Source of the DNA: Primulina eburnea
Lineage: Eukaryota > Streptophyta > Magnoliopsida > Lamiales > Gesneriaceae
DNA length: 64,000 bases
Assembly (NCBI RefSeq): GCF_022965805.1
Contig: NC_133104.1
Location: 39,538,682 to 39,602,681 of the forward strand
Direction of reading: 5' to 3'
Part shown: one piece after another, positions 1 through 12,232 of the stretch
Layout of the letters: every line of letters starts with the position of its first letter
Numbering within the stretch: position 1 is the first letter of the stretch
Translations under genes and position numbers: made by a program
Notes under the pieces: generated by a model
Databases searched by the model: none
The model's input: the letters and a program-made list of their open reading frames with translations, nothing else
What the model was told of the DNA's origin: nothing

Positions 1-638
1 GCATCAGGGACAAAGTTTCCGGCAGCTGTGCTGGCTGTGTGAGTTCCATGCCCATCATAGTCGACAGGTGGCCCAGGATCATCGCTTGCAAAATTCCTGG
101 CACCAATTAGCTTGTTGTTGCATGAAATTTTATTCAGTTCACATTTCCCCTTCCATTTCGCAGGCGGTGGGGGGACGTTTTCACCGCTGAACGATGGATG
201 TCCAGGTGTTATTCCGGAGTCCACTACTCCTATAATCACACCCTTTCCATAGTTCGAGGCAGACCAAGTACCAAGATTCTGATACAATCCCAAAAAGTTC
301 GGACTGCGAGTTGTATGTAAAGAGTATTTTTCTTGACGCCTGGCATGCAAAAAACCTTCTTTCTTCTCCATTTCCTTAACTTCATTTGGATAAAACTTAG
401 CTGCAAATCCTGTGATCACGTTTCGATACATATACACCATACGAGACGGCGTCCTATTCAGATCATGTATTCCATCCAAAAATGAACCATACCAGGTTTC
501 CAGAGCCTGTGATTGCCCTGGAAAGTGACCTTCAGGCAAGTTGACATAGATGATGTAAGTTTGTAAGATTTCCTGCTGCGCCATTTCTAGATGGAAATGG
601 AATGCAAAAATGAAGAAGAGAAGAAACATGGAGGCCAT
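1..638 (-). CDS. subtilisin-like serine protease (S8 subtilase), N-terminal part
   Basis: The gene reads leftward and runs off the window edge, so only about 212 residues are present. The ATG at 638 is followed by a hydrophobic signal peptide (MASMFLLFFIFAF), then a propeptide of the inhibitor I9 type (TYIIYVNLPEGH onward) and the start of the peptidase domain. The catalytic Asp lies in GVVDSGI and the catalytic His in GHGTHTASTAAG, both as in plant subtilases. The Ser and Asn of the active site would lie beyond the edge. No intron is visible in this part. Family members are secreted and mature by cleaving off the propeptide; the substrate cannot be told from here. Family assignment is very secure, subfamily is not assigned. 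Confidence 0.93.
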   Translation of the reverse strand, partial: MASMFLLFFIFAFHFHLEMAQQEILQTYIIYVNLPEGHFPGQSQALETWYGSFLDGIHDLNRTPSRMVYMYRNVITGFAAKFYPNEVKEMEKKEGFLHARRQEKYSLHTTRSPNFLGLYQNLGTWSASNYGKGVIIGVVDSGITPGHPSFSGENVPPPPAKWKGKCELNKISCNNKLIGARNFASDDPGPPVDYDGHGTHTASTAAGNFVPD

Positions 639-1002
639 TCTTAATCGCCAACTTTCTTCATCTACGAATTCCAGACTTTTGTAAAAATAAATAGCACTTT
701 TGTGTTGACATTTTCTGTATTATTGGAACTCACTTGCGTACAGAAACAGGTACTTTAAGATCTGGCTGGCTTAATTAACAAACCATAGTACTCTTCGATT
801 GTCAAATTTCGTTGGCTGAACCTTAGACTAGGCCTTCATTATTTGGCATCTCAATTAAAATGCTTAATGTCATCAAAGCTCGTTTAATTTTGAATATAAA
901 TTATATGATAATATAAATAGTTCTCCATTGCTTTCCAGTTGCCTCGAGAAGAGGGAAGGGCCAACCTATAAATATTGGGTTGTTAATTACTTAGATTAGC
1001 CA

Positions 1003-1180
1003 AAAACTCGTGTGAGAAGGTCTCACGGGTCGTATTTTGTGAGATGAATTTCTTATTTGGGTCATCCATGAAAAGTATTACTTTTTATACTAAGAGTATT
1101 ACTTTTTATTGTGAATATCGATAGGGATTACCCGTCTCACAGATAAAGATTCGTGAGACGTCTCACAAGAGACCTACTCA
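1003..1180 (+). repeat. dispersed GAGAC-ended repeat, copy A
   Basis: About 178 bp. Both ends carry short palindromes built on GTGAGA...TCTCAC, and the middle has two spaced ATTACTTTTTAT blocks. Related copies lie at 12050-12232, 18692-18862, 19213-19392, 23592-23799 and (partial) 35480-35578, in both orientations. It looks like a MITE or other short non-autonomous element; the class is not settled because no clear target duplication was found. Confidence 0.75.
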
Positions 1181-1296
1181 TTTGATTAAAGTGTTGGAGA
1201 ACGTAATCAAAAAAGGGTTTGTTTGAAAGGTGGGATGAGATGAGCATGTATATCAATTTTGAGTGATAAAGTAATTTATTTTTAAAGAGATGTTTG

Positions 1297-1702
1297 TAGG
1301 GATGAGAAAAAATATCGAAATACCGAAATACTGAAAAATCGTACCGAAAAAAATACCGAACTTACCGAAAAAATCGGTACGGTATCATACCGTACCGAAA
1401 TTTTCGGTATTGGTATCGGTATCGGTATGGAATATTTTTTTTTCGGTATTTCGATATATACCGAAATACCGAAAATAATTTTTTATTATTATTTTTTTAA
1501 AAAAATTTAAGTTCAGTATTACGAAAATGTTTTCGGTATACCGACAAAATTTTCGGTGTCGGTACGATACTGGTATGAACTTTTTTCATATCGAAAATTC
1601 GGTATACCGAATATACGCTATACCTAATTTTCGGTATCAATATCGGTCCGATATTTACGGTACTGTAATTCGATACGGTATACCGTACCGTACTCACCTC
1701 TA
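1297..1702. mobile_element. CGGTAT-rich MITE with 8-bp target duplication
   Basis: The 406-bp element is made almost wholly of ACCGAAATACCG and CGGTATACCG motifs in both orientations, so much of it can fold on itself. Its ends, TAGGGATGAG and CTCACCTCTA, are imperfect inverted repeats. It is flanked by GATGTTTG (1289-1296) and GTTGTTTG (1703-1710), a 7/8 match that fits an 8-bp target duplication of the hAT type. No transposase is present. Confidence 0.7.
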
Positions 1703-2290
1703 GTTGTTTGTATGTAAAGATATGTAGTAGTAGTTGAGATAAAATTGTATTTTGTTTGATACGATTTTTTTTGTAGTTAGGATAAAAGTGTGAATAATTT
1801 GTTCAATGATCTAAATACCTCCGTTGACTTTTTCAACTACATCACACACTCGTGTGAGAATACTAATAACTCATATTCATATAATGAAGGCCTACTAGTC
1901 TAAGGTCATTTATATAAGTAATATTTTTTTATATTATTTATTCATAAATACAATGTCTATTTTACTTTAAAATTTTAAAAATTCATATATCATCTGTACG
2001 AATTATATATTTAAATAATTACATTATAATTATCCAAATAATAATAAAAACTATAACAAAATTTTTTGAATCAATCGATCTATTAATTATCATGATCATG
2101 ATTTATAATAATTATTATTTTACACATGTGCGTCGTTCATTAGTTTGTACTAATACTAATGCATAAAAGTTGAAGACCTTAGTTGTCGACAACAATTAAT
2201 TTTTACAAAAATACTCTATTCATTTTGATAAATAATATTTTTCATATACTTTACTCATAACTACAATATTTAATCGAGTTTAAAATTCAC

Positions 2291-2291
<1 letters not shown>

Positions 2292-2327
<36 letters not shown>
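2292..2327. repeat. AT dinucleotide microsatellite
   Basis: An almost uninterrupted TA run in the AT-rich spacer upstream of the CCS gene. Confidence 0.9.
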
Positions 2328-2329
<2 letters not shown>

Positions 2330-2780
2330 GTTGAGACTTTTAGTAATTTGAATTTGTAACACAAATTAGTTTTTTACAAAAATATTATATCACTTTAGAT
2401 AAAGTAATATCATTCATCTAGTTTACTCATAATTACAATAATTGATTTATATTTAATATAGTTATATTATCGTTAATCAAATAATAATTAAAAACTATAA
2501 CAAAATTTATAAATCAAATCGATCTATTAAATCTATTAATGATCATGATTCGTAATAATCAGTATTATACATATGCATCATATATGTATTATTTTTTAGT
2601 GTGTGTATATATATATTTTTAATTTTTAATGGGTTGCATGCATGAATACGGTAGATACGTAGCATATAAAAATTGCATATAAAATTTCAACCAGAAATTT
2701 CTGAAAAAACGTGCATACCTTGGGTGAAATTTTTAGAAATGAGGAAACAAAAGACTCGCACCTCATAAAAAGGCTGGAAA

Positions 2781-5700
2781 ATGGCTTTTTTGCGGTCAAT
2801 TTTGACAGCAAAAACAACAGCCATAGCAGCGGCCGCCGCAGTCCCAGCGGCCGCCGCAGTCTATTCCTTCTCTTCCTCTTCATTTTCAAGCTCTTCTTCT
2901 CTCAAAAGGGTATCCAAAAACTTATCTTTTGGATCGCTCAGTTTTTCTTTGAATCCGAATTACAGGCTGGAAGAATCGTGTCCCTTTGAAGAGTTTTGGG
3001 CATCCGCCTTCCGCTACTGTTGAAATGGATCAGAACCCAAGGTCCAAGGTAGTAATATCTTTGATTTAGGTGGTAAAGTTGTTGGGTTTGGTTTTGTCAG
3101 CGCATTTTTTAGCACAAAAGTTTAAAGCTTTATGTTGGGTTTTTTCTTGATTTTGCCTGCAGAATGGTGCCGCAATACCGGAGCTGATGGTGAGTTATAA
3201 TCTTTTGGTCTTAGTTCTGATTAAATGTTGCTCCCAGCTCTGTGGTTTGATAAATCGTAAGTAATTGTTCTTTTGACTACAATAACATACCTCGTTTTAA
3301 AGATAAGATTTTGAGGGTAAAATATCCATCTTTTTACATCGTATTCGATATTTTTTTAAGGTAGACGATATTTCTGATGGTCACCTTGAACCTTAGAAAA
3401 TTATGGATGATTTGATACAGGGAACCTGGGGAGGGGTGTGATTTTCTGAACTTTAACATTTTAGCCTTTTCTCAATTGTAAAAAAATTTAATGTTTTTTC
3501 ATTTGATTGCTCCGCTGAATCAACGACAATGTAAAGGTATCAATTTTATTCTTCTGTCACTAAGGGTTAAGATTGGAACTTAGACTTAAGTCAACTCACA
3601 AAAGCTATCTTATGTGAAAGATTATCCAAGTCCATATATGCAACTCCCAGCGTTATCTATCCAACCGATGTGAGACAACTAACACACCCCATCACGTCCA
3701 GGAATGAACATCTGGGCTTGGAGTTTCAAATGACCTAACTATAGTCAGAACGAGTGACCTAACTATAGGCAGTCCAACACATAACGGTGGAACCTGAGCT
3801 CTGATACCATGTTAAGATTGGAACTTGAACCTAACTCAACCCCAAAAGCTAGCTCAAGGGAGGAGAATTGTCCAAGTCTATATATGCAACTCCCAGGTTA
3901 TTTATCCAACCAATGATGGGGACAACTAAGACTAAGTATCGAAGTTATAAGATGATGTTGAACTGCTTGTCAATGAATGCATTCTCTCATTAATCTATCG
4001 TTTGAGACCTTGAACATATCTTTGAGTAGATATATTTGATCGTGGGCTAGTGATATTTAGTTGTTCAAGTGTATGGATTTCCAATCTGAAATGAAATTGC
4101 TCAGGGATTGAAGTTAGTTATCCAAGAATATTTAATTGTATTATACAATCGACATTTTAGTTCTCTGGAAGAGGTGTTCTAGATGTGGATTTGATATCCA
4201 CATCTCTCTGCTTTATGTCTGTGTATGTGCTGGAATTGAGGTGGGAAAATTGGGTATTGTTGGTGTTTGTCTCTATTATTGACAGTTAAATATTTATGCA
4301 AAATGCAAATAATATAACTATATAACTGTGCCTGTTGGTGGTAATGTAATTATTTACTACAGATGTGTAACTGTTTTATTGCTAATGTCTGCACAGACTG
4401 AATTTATGGTGGATATGTCATGTGAGGGATGTGTTAAATCGGTCAAGACTAAACTTCAGACTGTTGATGGTGAGGGCTAGCATTAATTTTTACGTTATAG
4501 TTTAACTTTTGTATCTTCTTCCAATGTTCAGGGCGATTAAACTATAGCTGCTGGTCATTTAATTTTTGTAGCTTCTTCCAATGTTGAGTGCAATTAAACA
4601 ATAGCTGCTGGTCATTCCTAAACTTGTATTTGTAGGTGTTAAAAATATTGATGTGGACTTAACTAATCAAGTTGTGCGAATTCTTGCAACTTCGCCTGTG
4701 AAGATCTTGACTGAAGCATTGGAGCAAACTGGGCGGAAAGCACGATTAATTGGACAAGGAACTCCTGAAGGTGACTGTGATGTCTCTTTCAAATTTGAAT
4801 CTTTCCCATTGTTGTTTTGGAATTAATATCTATCATGAATAATTGTGTCTCGGGAATTTTTTGTCTTCATGATTCTCATATGTATGCAGCATCGAAGATT
4901 TATTATACAAAGAGGTGACTTTCTTTTTTCTCTTTTTTTTGTGGTGGAGATTTTCTTGTTTCAGCTGCTGTTGCTGAGTTCAAAGGTCCAGTTATTTTTG
5001 GAGTAGTTCGTTTAGCTCAGGTGAATATGGAATTGGCTAAAATTGAAGCTACCTTCAGTGGTTTGGCACCTGGAAAACATGGTTGGTCTATTAATGAATT
5101 TGGCGATTTGACCATGGGAGCAGCAAGCACTGGGAAAGTGTTCAATCCGACAAACTATGATAAGGAGGTTTGTGATTTTGTTTCATACCACTGAGATATT
5201 ACTTGATAAATGCATGAGGCCTGAGTTTTCTTTATTTTTTGCAATTTTGCATTTTAAATTCTTCCCAAATGTGCCAGATATTCTTGTCCACCAGGTCCCC
5301 CCCCCCCCCTTTTTTTGGACTTGTCTCGTTCACCAGGTTTAAAGTAAACTAAGAGGTGCTTTCTAGGCTGTGGTAGCTCTGCAATTGAATAAATATTTCT
5401 TTTGGATCAATGAGTTCCACCTGAGAAATAAATTGTCTTTGCGTATTTGTAAGGGATATAATAAAATTTATAGGCTCTCCATTGATGATGTATCATGTAT
5501 GTTTTTGTTTCTTTTTTATTTCATGGACATTCTTGAAATTTTGTTATCTGTTTTCTTGTTTTTTCAGCCACTTGGTGACCTGGGAACACTAAATGTTGAT
5601 GTGAAGGGCGATGCCTTTTTTTCGGGTGTTAAAGAAAAGTTGAGAGTAGCTGATCTTATCGGACGTTCCATAGCGGTGTATGAATCTGAAGATAGGTCGG

Positions 5701-5831
5701 ATGATGGTCTAGCAGCCGCGGTGGTGGCTCGAAGTGCTGGAGTCGGTGAGAACTACAAAAAGTTGTGCACTTGTGATGGTACAACTATTTGGGAAGCAAC
5801 TAATGCTGATTTTGTACCAAGCAAGGTCTGA
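2781..5831 (+). CDS. CCS: copper chaperone for superoxide dismutase (plastid-type CCS)
   Basis: Exons: 2781-3048, 3163-3189, 4397-4469, 4636-4770, 4950-5167, 5568-5831; the stop is TGA at 5829. CCS hands copper to Cu/Zn-SOD and helps form its disulfide. Domain I has the copper motif MSCEGC (MxCxxC); domain II is SOD-like (GKHGWSINEFGDL); domain III ends with the CxC in LCTCDG. Exon 5 starts at 4950, giving EDFLVSAAV, the usual family wording. Exon 1 opens with a Ser/Ala-rich plastid transit peptide (MAFLRSILTAK), but this frame stops at 3021-3023. The mature protein is in another frame, open across KSFGHPPSA and the ATG at 3025. From that ATG the five downstream junctions are in phase and give 246 aa, a cytosolic-type form. 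The plastid form needs a one-base correction or an alternative donor at 2910. Gene identity is certain; the start is not. Confidence 0.9.
3565..3931 (-). mobile_element. TRIM retrotransposon in CCS intron 2
   Basis: Two direct repeats of about 120 bp (3565-3684 and 3810-3931) flank a 125-bp middle. On the minus strand the repeats run TGTTAG...TTAACA. The right repeat is followed directly by TGGTATCAGAGCTC (3796-3809), a primer-binding site matching initiator tRNA-Met. The left repeat is preceded by a purine tract (GATGGGGTG). The 5-bp flanks are identical: CTAAG at 3560-3564 and 3932-3936. With no coding capacity this is a terminal-repeat retrotransposon in miniature. Confidence 0.88.
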
Positions 5832-6479
5832 TCTTTCGATCTAGCCGCTGCATGTTTGTTGCATTTTGTGCTTTTAGAGTTCCATACTCTACTCTTTCAC
5901 GACTTTTGTAACTTTTATTTGAAAATCATCAGTGTATATCTGTATACAGAGATGATGAAAGAAGTTTGGTGCTACCAATTTTGAGAATTTTTAATATTAT
6001 TTTTTATGCAAATCTGGTAGTAACTCATAATATAATATGTATTTATGAATGTATATAATTTGAAGATCTTTTTAAATCGTAGTCAATAACATCCTTCACA
6101 GATTATTTTGGCGTATGTTATCTCTGGTTTTTTGAACTTCTACCGCTTTCTCAAAGTTTACTTAATACGATCAAAGTTGGCCATATATCCAAAGTCATAT
6201 TACATGCGTTTTTTTCTGGAAAAAATACCTCATTTCTAAATAATATATTCTTATATAATCACTCTCTAAAATATTCACTTACCTGAAACCATTGATGAGT
6301 TCATGTTTTCATACTTAAAACCATCTCAAGTCCCAAGGGGTAAATAATTAAATCAACGCAACTCCTGCAGATGTTTAATATAATAAAAATAAAGATTCAC
6401 AAAAGGGGCTCTCTTTATAACCAGTAGTAGCAAACAAACAATGCAAAAGAAAAGTAACAACTATTCAGTTTAGACATGT
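5832..6479. other. spacer between convergent CCS and NUDX14 genes
   Basis: This AT-rich stretch holds the two 3' untranslated regions. Nothing else is recognised in it. Confidence 0.6.
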
Positions 6480-9400
6480 TCAATTTCTGAGAGGGGGCAA
6501 GAACCCATCCCTTTTGGCCATTTCGTACAGCGCAATCGCCATAAGTACTTTGGCATCGGATGTCATCCGCCATAGAGTTTTGTAGGGAACTACATGTACC
6601 TTTATCAGTTCCCCGTGATCTCTAAGACCCGTTTGCTTCCCTTGCAGCTGTTTAATTATGTCTTTATCGACTCTTCCTCTATACAGAAATAGACCAAGAT
6701 CCTCATCGCACCCCCCCTACTACCAAAAGAGTTGGTTTAGCAGCCATGCAGAGAGAAACATGAAATAATAACTTGAATCAAATGTGATACATAGCTAGCT
6801 CAAATATCATCACTTAGAAGTATACAAAAAACAACAAATAATTAATAAGTTCACAATAATAAGTAACACAATTAAAATTCTTCAATCATCCAGAGAAGTT
6901 GGGTTTCGGGTTGGGTGGGACATTTTACATTTTAAGTTACAATAAAAAAAACAGGGAAGTTGCATTTTCAAAATGCAACTTCTCTGCTACTGAATTGTTT
7001 TTTTAAAAAAGCAACTCAGGCGCGCCCGAGAGCCTTTCCAAGGCGAGCCCAGGCACGCGCCTGAGCTCTCCTTTGTGAATTGTTGCGCAACGCCCACGCC
7101 TGGTGGTGCCTCTCGCCTCAAGGCGAGAGGCGCTCGCCTTTGACAACTATGGAAAACGTATATATTAATCTTCATATTACATTTGGCGGAAGTAATTTTT
7201 TCTGCAACAAATACTCCTCGCATTAATTGCAAGACTATCCATAGAGAAAGTAAGGCTCAACATCTGGAAAACCTATCAAGAAATTCAAGGATGCACTAAT
7301 TCTTTATTTCTTGCTCTTTCGAACATCTCTAAAACTTCTATAGTTCTTTAACAATGACACCAGGTAATAATCCAATACTGAATATGACGATAATTAACAG
7401 GGCAGCCATGAAATCATGCAGTAGTTTCGAGACAGATTCTATTGAGAAATCTTTCTAATACACTTTCTTCCCGTCTCTCTAATACACCTTCATTTCTTTA
7501 AAAATGATGATTTGCATAAAATTTAACCAATAGCTAGTTTAACAATATGTTAATAATCAATATCTCGTATTCTAAAATGAATTTTACGCCCTTAAAAACG
7601 TATAGATGGCAAATATAGTAAGGGTAATACCGGTGAAGGAAAAACTTGGCATCCAGTTGATGGATCCAGAAAAGCTGTGAGATCAATTACATCATTGAGA
7701 TTCAAGTGTAACCCAGTCTCTTCCTCAACCTGTTAAGACATCTAAACAAAGATATGAAATTTGAAACCATATCATCCTGAAGCGTATAGGAATTTTTGCA
7801 TGTTAGCCATCATGATTTTGAATGAACCATGAGGAAAAATGAGCACATAATGTTGTTGATCATTAAACCTTAAAATTGAGATGGTTGAAATACATTGATT
7901 TAAAGTCCATCAAATTGAATTCATCAAGCAATTCATAAGAGAGCTGTAGATGTGCATGTGTTTGTGTGTGTGTGAGAGAGAGACCTCGCGAATGGCTGTT
8001 CCAGTTATATCACCCTTGTCATCATCCAACATTCCGGCAGGTAATTCTAAAATAAGCCTTCCAACAGGGACTCTAACCTTCCAATATATTCAATTGAATC
8101 GGAGTTGAGAGAGTTAAAACTTAACAATAATTAAAATAAAGTTTTATCACCAGTTACGACTTAACAATAACTGAAATAATTTTTCATTACCAAAAAAAGA
8201 AACTAAAATAAGGCTGAACTACCTGTTCTGTCAGCACAGCGTAGGTCTCTTCATCTGAGTCCAAAAGGATTAGCACTGCCACAGCAGGTCCACGAGCAAA
8301 AACAATTCCAGGAACCTGTCCAAATTTGTGAATGAATGAATCTGCAGGGTTCTAAGTGACAAATAAATAGAGAAGCAGCTCTGAATAATAAGAAAAGAAC
8401 CATAAACGAAAATATCTATTGACATGAGAGCCTCCTACTCAATATTTCTTTAAAACCTAATACCCACAAAATCAATAACTAATAGAACAGCCGATTGAAG
8501 GTTCTCATGGCTAACAATCTCAGCTGGTTTGTCATCGACAATCTAAATTCATCCTGCACTGTCACTAAAAATAGTAATATAGGAACATAAATGACAAATG
8601 TGGGGAATGACAATTTTAGATATGAGTGATCATTCAGTTGGATGAGTTGGGAGCAATCTAAATGCGTGAATGTGAAATACCTTTTTACCCGTTTCCTTAT
8701 CAATTACATCAGCTTTGAACTTCAAAAAACCCAAACGACTGCCGAACATATCTACACTCTGTTGCAGCAACATGAAAAGAAGTGAGACATCTTGAGAATA
8801 ATGAGCTGCAAAGGTCCATAACACCTACAACCTTTCCCAGCATTTAATATGAACTTCTGGTACACGAAGTCACCAAGATTATAAAAGTGCTTGATTACCA
8901 AGAATGTAATCACAACTTGGGACTGCCACCAACAGAGATTATCACTTCCAAGTTCCATCTCACATTTTACCATAGTTAAACCAAAATTAGAGTAGCCTTT
9001 CAAAGAATAGAAGGCACACGGCATCAATACCTACCTTGTCTCTATTGCATTCATACATTCAAGGAATTAATCTAGAATCATTTTTGGACGGAGCCATTAA
9101 CATTTATATCCTTACATGTTTAGTACAAAGTAATATAGTTCAAACAATCAGTTAACTCCTTTAAAACACATTCAATACAAAGGAGTACGTGCAAGTAATA
9201 TTGCTTAAAAAATATTCCTTGGCTCTGCCATCTAGAAAGCCTATCTGAGTAACTACCTGAATGAGCACTTTATTTAATGACATGGCTCCATTAGCCAAAA
9301 GTCCTGTTTCCATTTGTATGTTTTTCATCCATTGTTTAAATAAGGAGGATTCAATGGCATTCCTGCAACAGTAGATAACTCGATCAAACCAGGTGAGCAG

Positions 9401-11739
9401 CCATTATGTCATCTATTGAGGAAAAAGCAAGTTATATTTGTCTGAAGTGATCAACAAACCAGAGCGGACCATCTCTACTAAACAAGCATCACGAAAGAGC
9501 CCACTCAATTAACACTTGAAATTAATAAAGCATGATAATGGAATTTTCATTCAATTTCGTGTTAGGTGAGATATTAGAATGAAAGAATATTATTGGCACT
9601 AAACCGATTGAATAACGGAATTCACTGACAACATGTTGTGAGGCACCACAGAACTGCACTTCTGTCAGCACCATGTATGTTCTATCCATCCATCAATGAG
9701 AAAAATAATCACACATCCACTCAAATTTATGGTATAATATAGGTCCAAAATATGAAATATCAGCACTCTGTTATATTAAAGTGAAGTTACCTCTTATTTT
9801 AAAGGAGGGTAGATTAACCAAATTGAGCTTCAAGATGCAAGTAACACAGGACAAACTTCTATATTCAAAAATCAACAACAAAATCTTAACTAAAGTTGTA
9901 CCAAAGTAGATTCTGAATAATTAGCAAGTTACATATTTGAGATACAGAGAGACTCTATTTTTACTAACCAACTTAAACTAGATGCTCTAGCAGAAAACAA
10001 GAATTTCTTTTAATCCTCAACCAAGATTTACTTCATTTCTATTCGATCACCTTCCATATTTTCATAACCGGACCTGAGGGAATGCTCAAAAGATGACACA
10101 GCCCAATTTTGAGAGGGGCCAAAAAAATATTTATTGTTAGGCAATTAACCGATTAGACTTGCGACTTACCACCAAAACTTACAAAGAATGAGTGAAGAAA
10201 TTCTCCCAACTTTAGCTTGGTCCTCTAAATTAAATATGAAAAAAAAATTTCGGAACAATCTAAAAAATCCTCTGAAATTAGGGAAAAAATTCTGAAAAAT
10301 CTAAGATTTTGCCTTGAGTTTTCTCCTCTTATTTCTAATTTCCTTGGAAATTTCATTAAAAGTTGGGTGATTTTGTGAATATTTCTTGAATTACCATTTT
10401 TCTTTGTCATTTGATGATAAATTTCTTATTATTGAACTATATTCCATCCCTAACATGTCATAACGACAAAATAAGTAGTATTTGATTGATTATTTAGATT
10501 TTTTTGCTTATTAATCGATTATGAAAATAATAAAATTTATTCTTTAATTAAATTTTCCTTTTGATAATATTGTGTTTATTAAATCACAGAGTTTTGTCTT
10601 TCTAGACCGTAGATATATATGATAAGAACTTTAGATATAGTATTATTGTTTAAAAGAATTTATTTTCTAATAAAAGTCTTATCTCTAAGACAAAAGAAGC
10701 TTATAAATAAGAGAGAAGTCGAGATTGAGAGACGCCCCAGAAGAGCAAGCACGAGAATTAAATATTTACATCGAAGAAATCAAGTGCTCAAGTCGAGGCG
10801 TATTGTTGTGTTGTAGTGGAGTGTTGAAGACACGCAAACTCAACACCTAATCACAGTGCTGATTAGAGTGTTGTTCATCAAACAGTTTTTCGGCTTCACA
10901 AACGCTGCATACGTAGCTTTAGTTATTTCGTTTGATAAGTGTTTTGGATACACTTTTGAACCCTCATTTTATTGAAGAGTTAGATTTTCTTTTATTCAGC
11001 GGTATTGTTTTTGTGTAAACTGAAAGTATTTTCTAGTTAATCTTTTGACATAAGATACCGCACAAGTGTATTCACTTGCACATAATTCTCTGTGTCTTAT
11101 TTTATTTATATAAAGTTTTGTGTGCTAAAATATTATGTTGTATGTTGCATTAGGTGTTACAACATCGCACACAACACTTAACTCTGAAACATACAGTCGC
11201 TTTATTACACTGTACTTTTATGTCACACAACCACCCTTTCAGATTACATTACAAATATTTCAAATATTATATTAATTATTTATGCTTCACAAATTTAGTT
11301 TTGAGAAACTCTTGAAAAATAAAACCTATTGTTGGTCCCAATTCCATAAGTTCAGCTCAAACCCAAAAACTATAGGTTCTGGCCTGCATATCTCAAGTGT
11401 TGGTTGCAACCGACTTCAAAAGGCTAATCATTTGAGGTTGGAGATCAACAGCATCAACATTCATATCTTAGTAACAAAAACAATAAATTTAGTAGACCTG
11501 AAATCAGAGTCACAGACGCCAGCGGCAGCCACGATGGTAACGGGTTGGTCGAGCTGGGTCGGGAGGTTGATGATCAAATGGGATGAGGCAGACTCCGTTT
11601 CCGCCATTGTTGCACAGAAAGGTCGAGTTCTGTGAAGATTGCGAGTGGGAAGGGAGAAGGAAGTGGGAAAATTCGGGACGGAAATGAGGAATTTGATGCT
11701 CCTGGAAACGGCAAAAGCCTTGGAGGGAAGAAGAAACAT
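6480..11739 (-). CDS. NUDX14: Nudix hydrolase 14-like ADP-sugar diphosphatase, plastid-targeted
   Basis: Minus-strand exons, 5' to 3': 11739-11498, 9362-9257, 8758-8681, 8315-8223, 8077-7985, 7729-7631, 6716-6480 (TGA). All junctions are GT-AG and in phase; the product is 315 aa. Exon 1 looks like a transit peptide with a possible internal start (FCATMAETES). The core reads PGIVFARGPAVAVLILLDSD, then VRVPVGRLILELPAGMLDDD and the Nudix segment GDITGTAIREVEEETGL, followed by LTAFLDPSTG, GGCDED and GLRDHGELIKV. As in its family, the first Glu of the generic Nudix box is missing while REVEEETG is intact. Known members hydrolyse ADP-glucose and ADP-ribose. Intron 1 is 2.1 kb and intron 6 is 0.9 kb; both contain repeat-like DNA. 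Identity rests on remembered Arabidopsis NUDX14 and is strong. Confidence 0.92.
7013..7152. repeat. GC-rich palindromic island in NUDX14 intron 6
   Basis: A sharply GC-rich stretch inside an AT-rich intron, with repeated GCGCGCC and AGGCGAG motifs and a short palindrome CTCGCCTCAAGGCGAG. The base use is unlike its surroundings, which suggests an inserted repeat; no target duplication was identified. Confidence 0.5.
10550..11200. repeat. possible LTR-like insertion in NUDX14 intron 1
   Basis: This part of the 2.1-kb intron has several repeated AAGTGTTT and GTGTTG words and ends in a GTGTTACAACATCGCACACAA-like stretch reminiscent of LTR U5 sequence. No ends, primer site or target duplication could be fixed, so this is only a guess. 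Confidence 0.22.
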
Positions 11740-12049
11740 TCTAGTATCAAAATAATAATATTGTGGATGACTTACATTTTGAAGTGTTATCTTGAATTAT
11801 TCTTTTCAAGGAAAAACGAAGAAATAAATCAATCCATTTTTATGTGGACGAATTAAGTTAAGTTAGGTAAAACTGTTTAGAGATCAAAATTATTTTAGTG
11901 GAAAATATAAAGATTAAAAATGTGTTTTTCCACGTTAACGACCCATTAGAAATACCTAGACTTTTTAGAACAGGCCCGAGGATTGGTTTGTTTTTTTTTT
12001 TTTTCCCTAATTGAAAGCCAAAATCCAATCCTACATAGAATATTTTACT

Positions 12050-12232
12050 AACGAGTCAGTTTTATGTGAAACTGTTTCATGATTCATAATTCATGAGACG
12101 GATCAATCCTACCCATATTCACAATAAAAAGTAATAATCTTAACATAAAAAGTAATACTTTTTCATGAGTGATCCAAATAAGAGATCCGTCTCACAAATA
12201 CGTCCCGTGAGACTGTCTCACACAAGTTTTTG
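12050..12232 (-). repeat. dispersed GAGAC-ended repeat, copy B
   Basis: Minus-oriented copy of the family described at 1003-1180, with the same terminal GTGAGAC-type palindromes and the two internal AGTAAT blocks. Confidence 0.75.

Larger units (their letters stand above)
639..2780. other. spacer between divergent subtilase and CCS genes
   Basis: No coding gene is seen. This AT-rich spacer must hold the promoters of both flanking genes, which point away from each other. It carries one copy of a dispersed GAGAC-ended repeat (1003-1180), a CGGTAT-rich MITE (1297-1702) and an AT microsatellite (2292-2327). Confidence 0.7.

Noticed and set aside
2711..2989. Alternative frame over CCS exon 1
   Set aside because: It lacks any transit-peptide or CCS sequence and leads into no downstream exon in phase.
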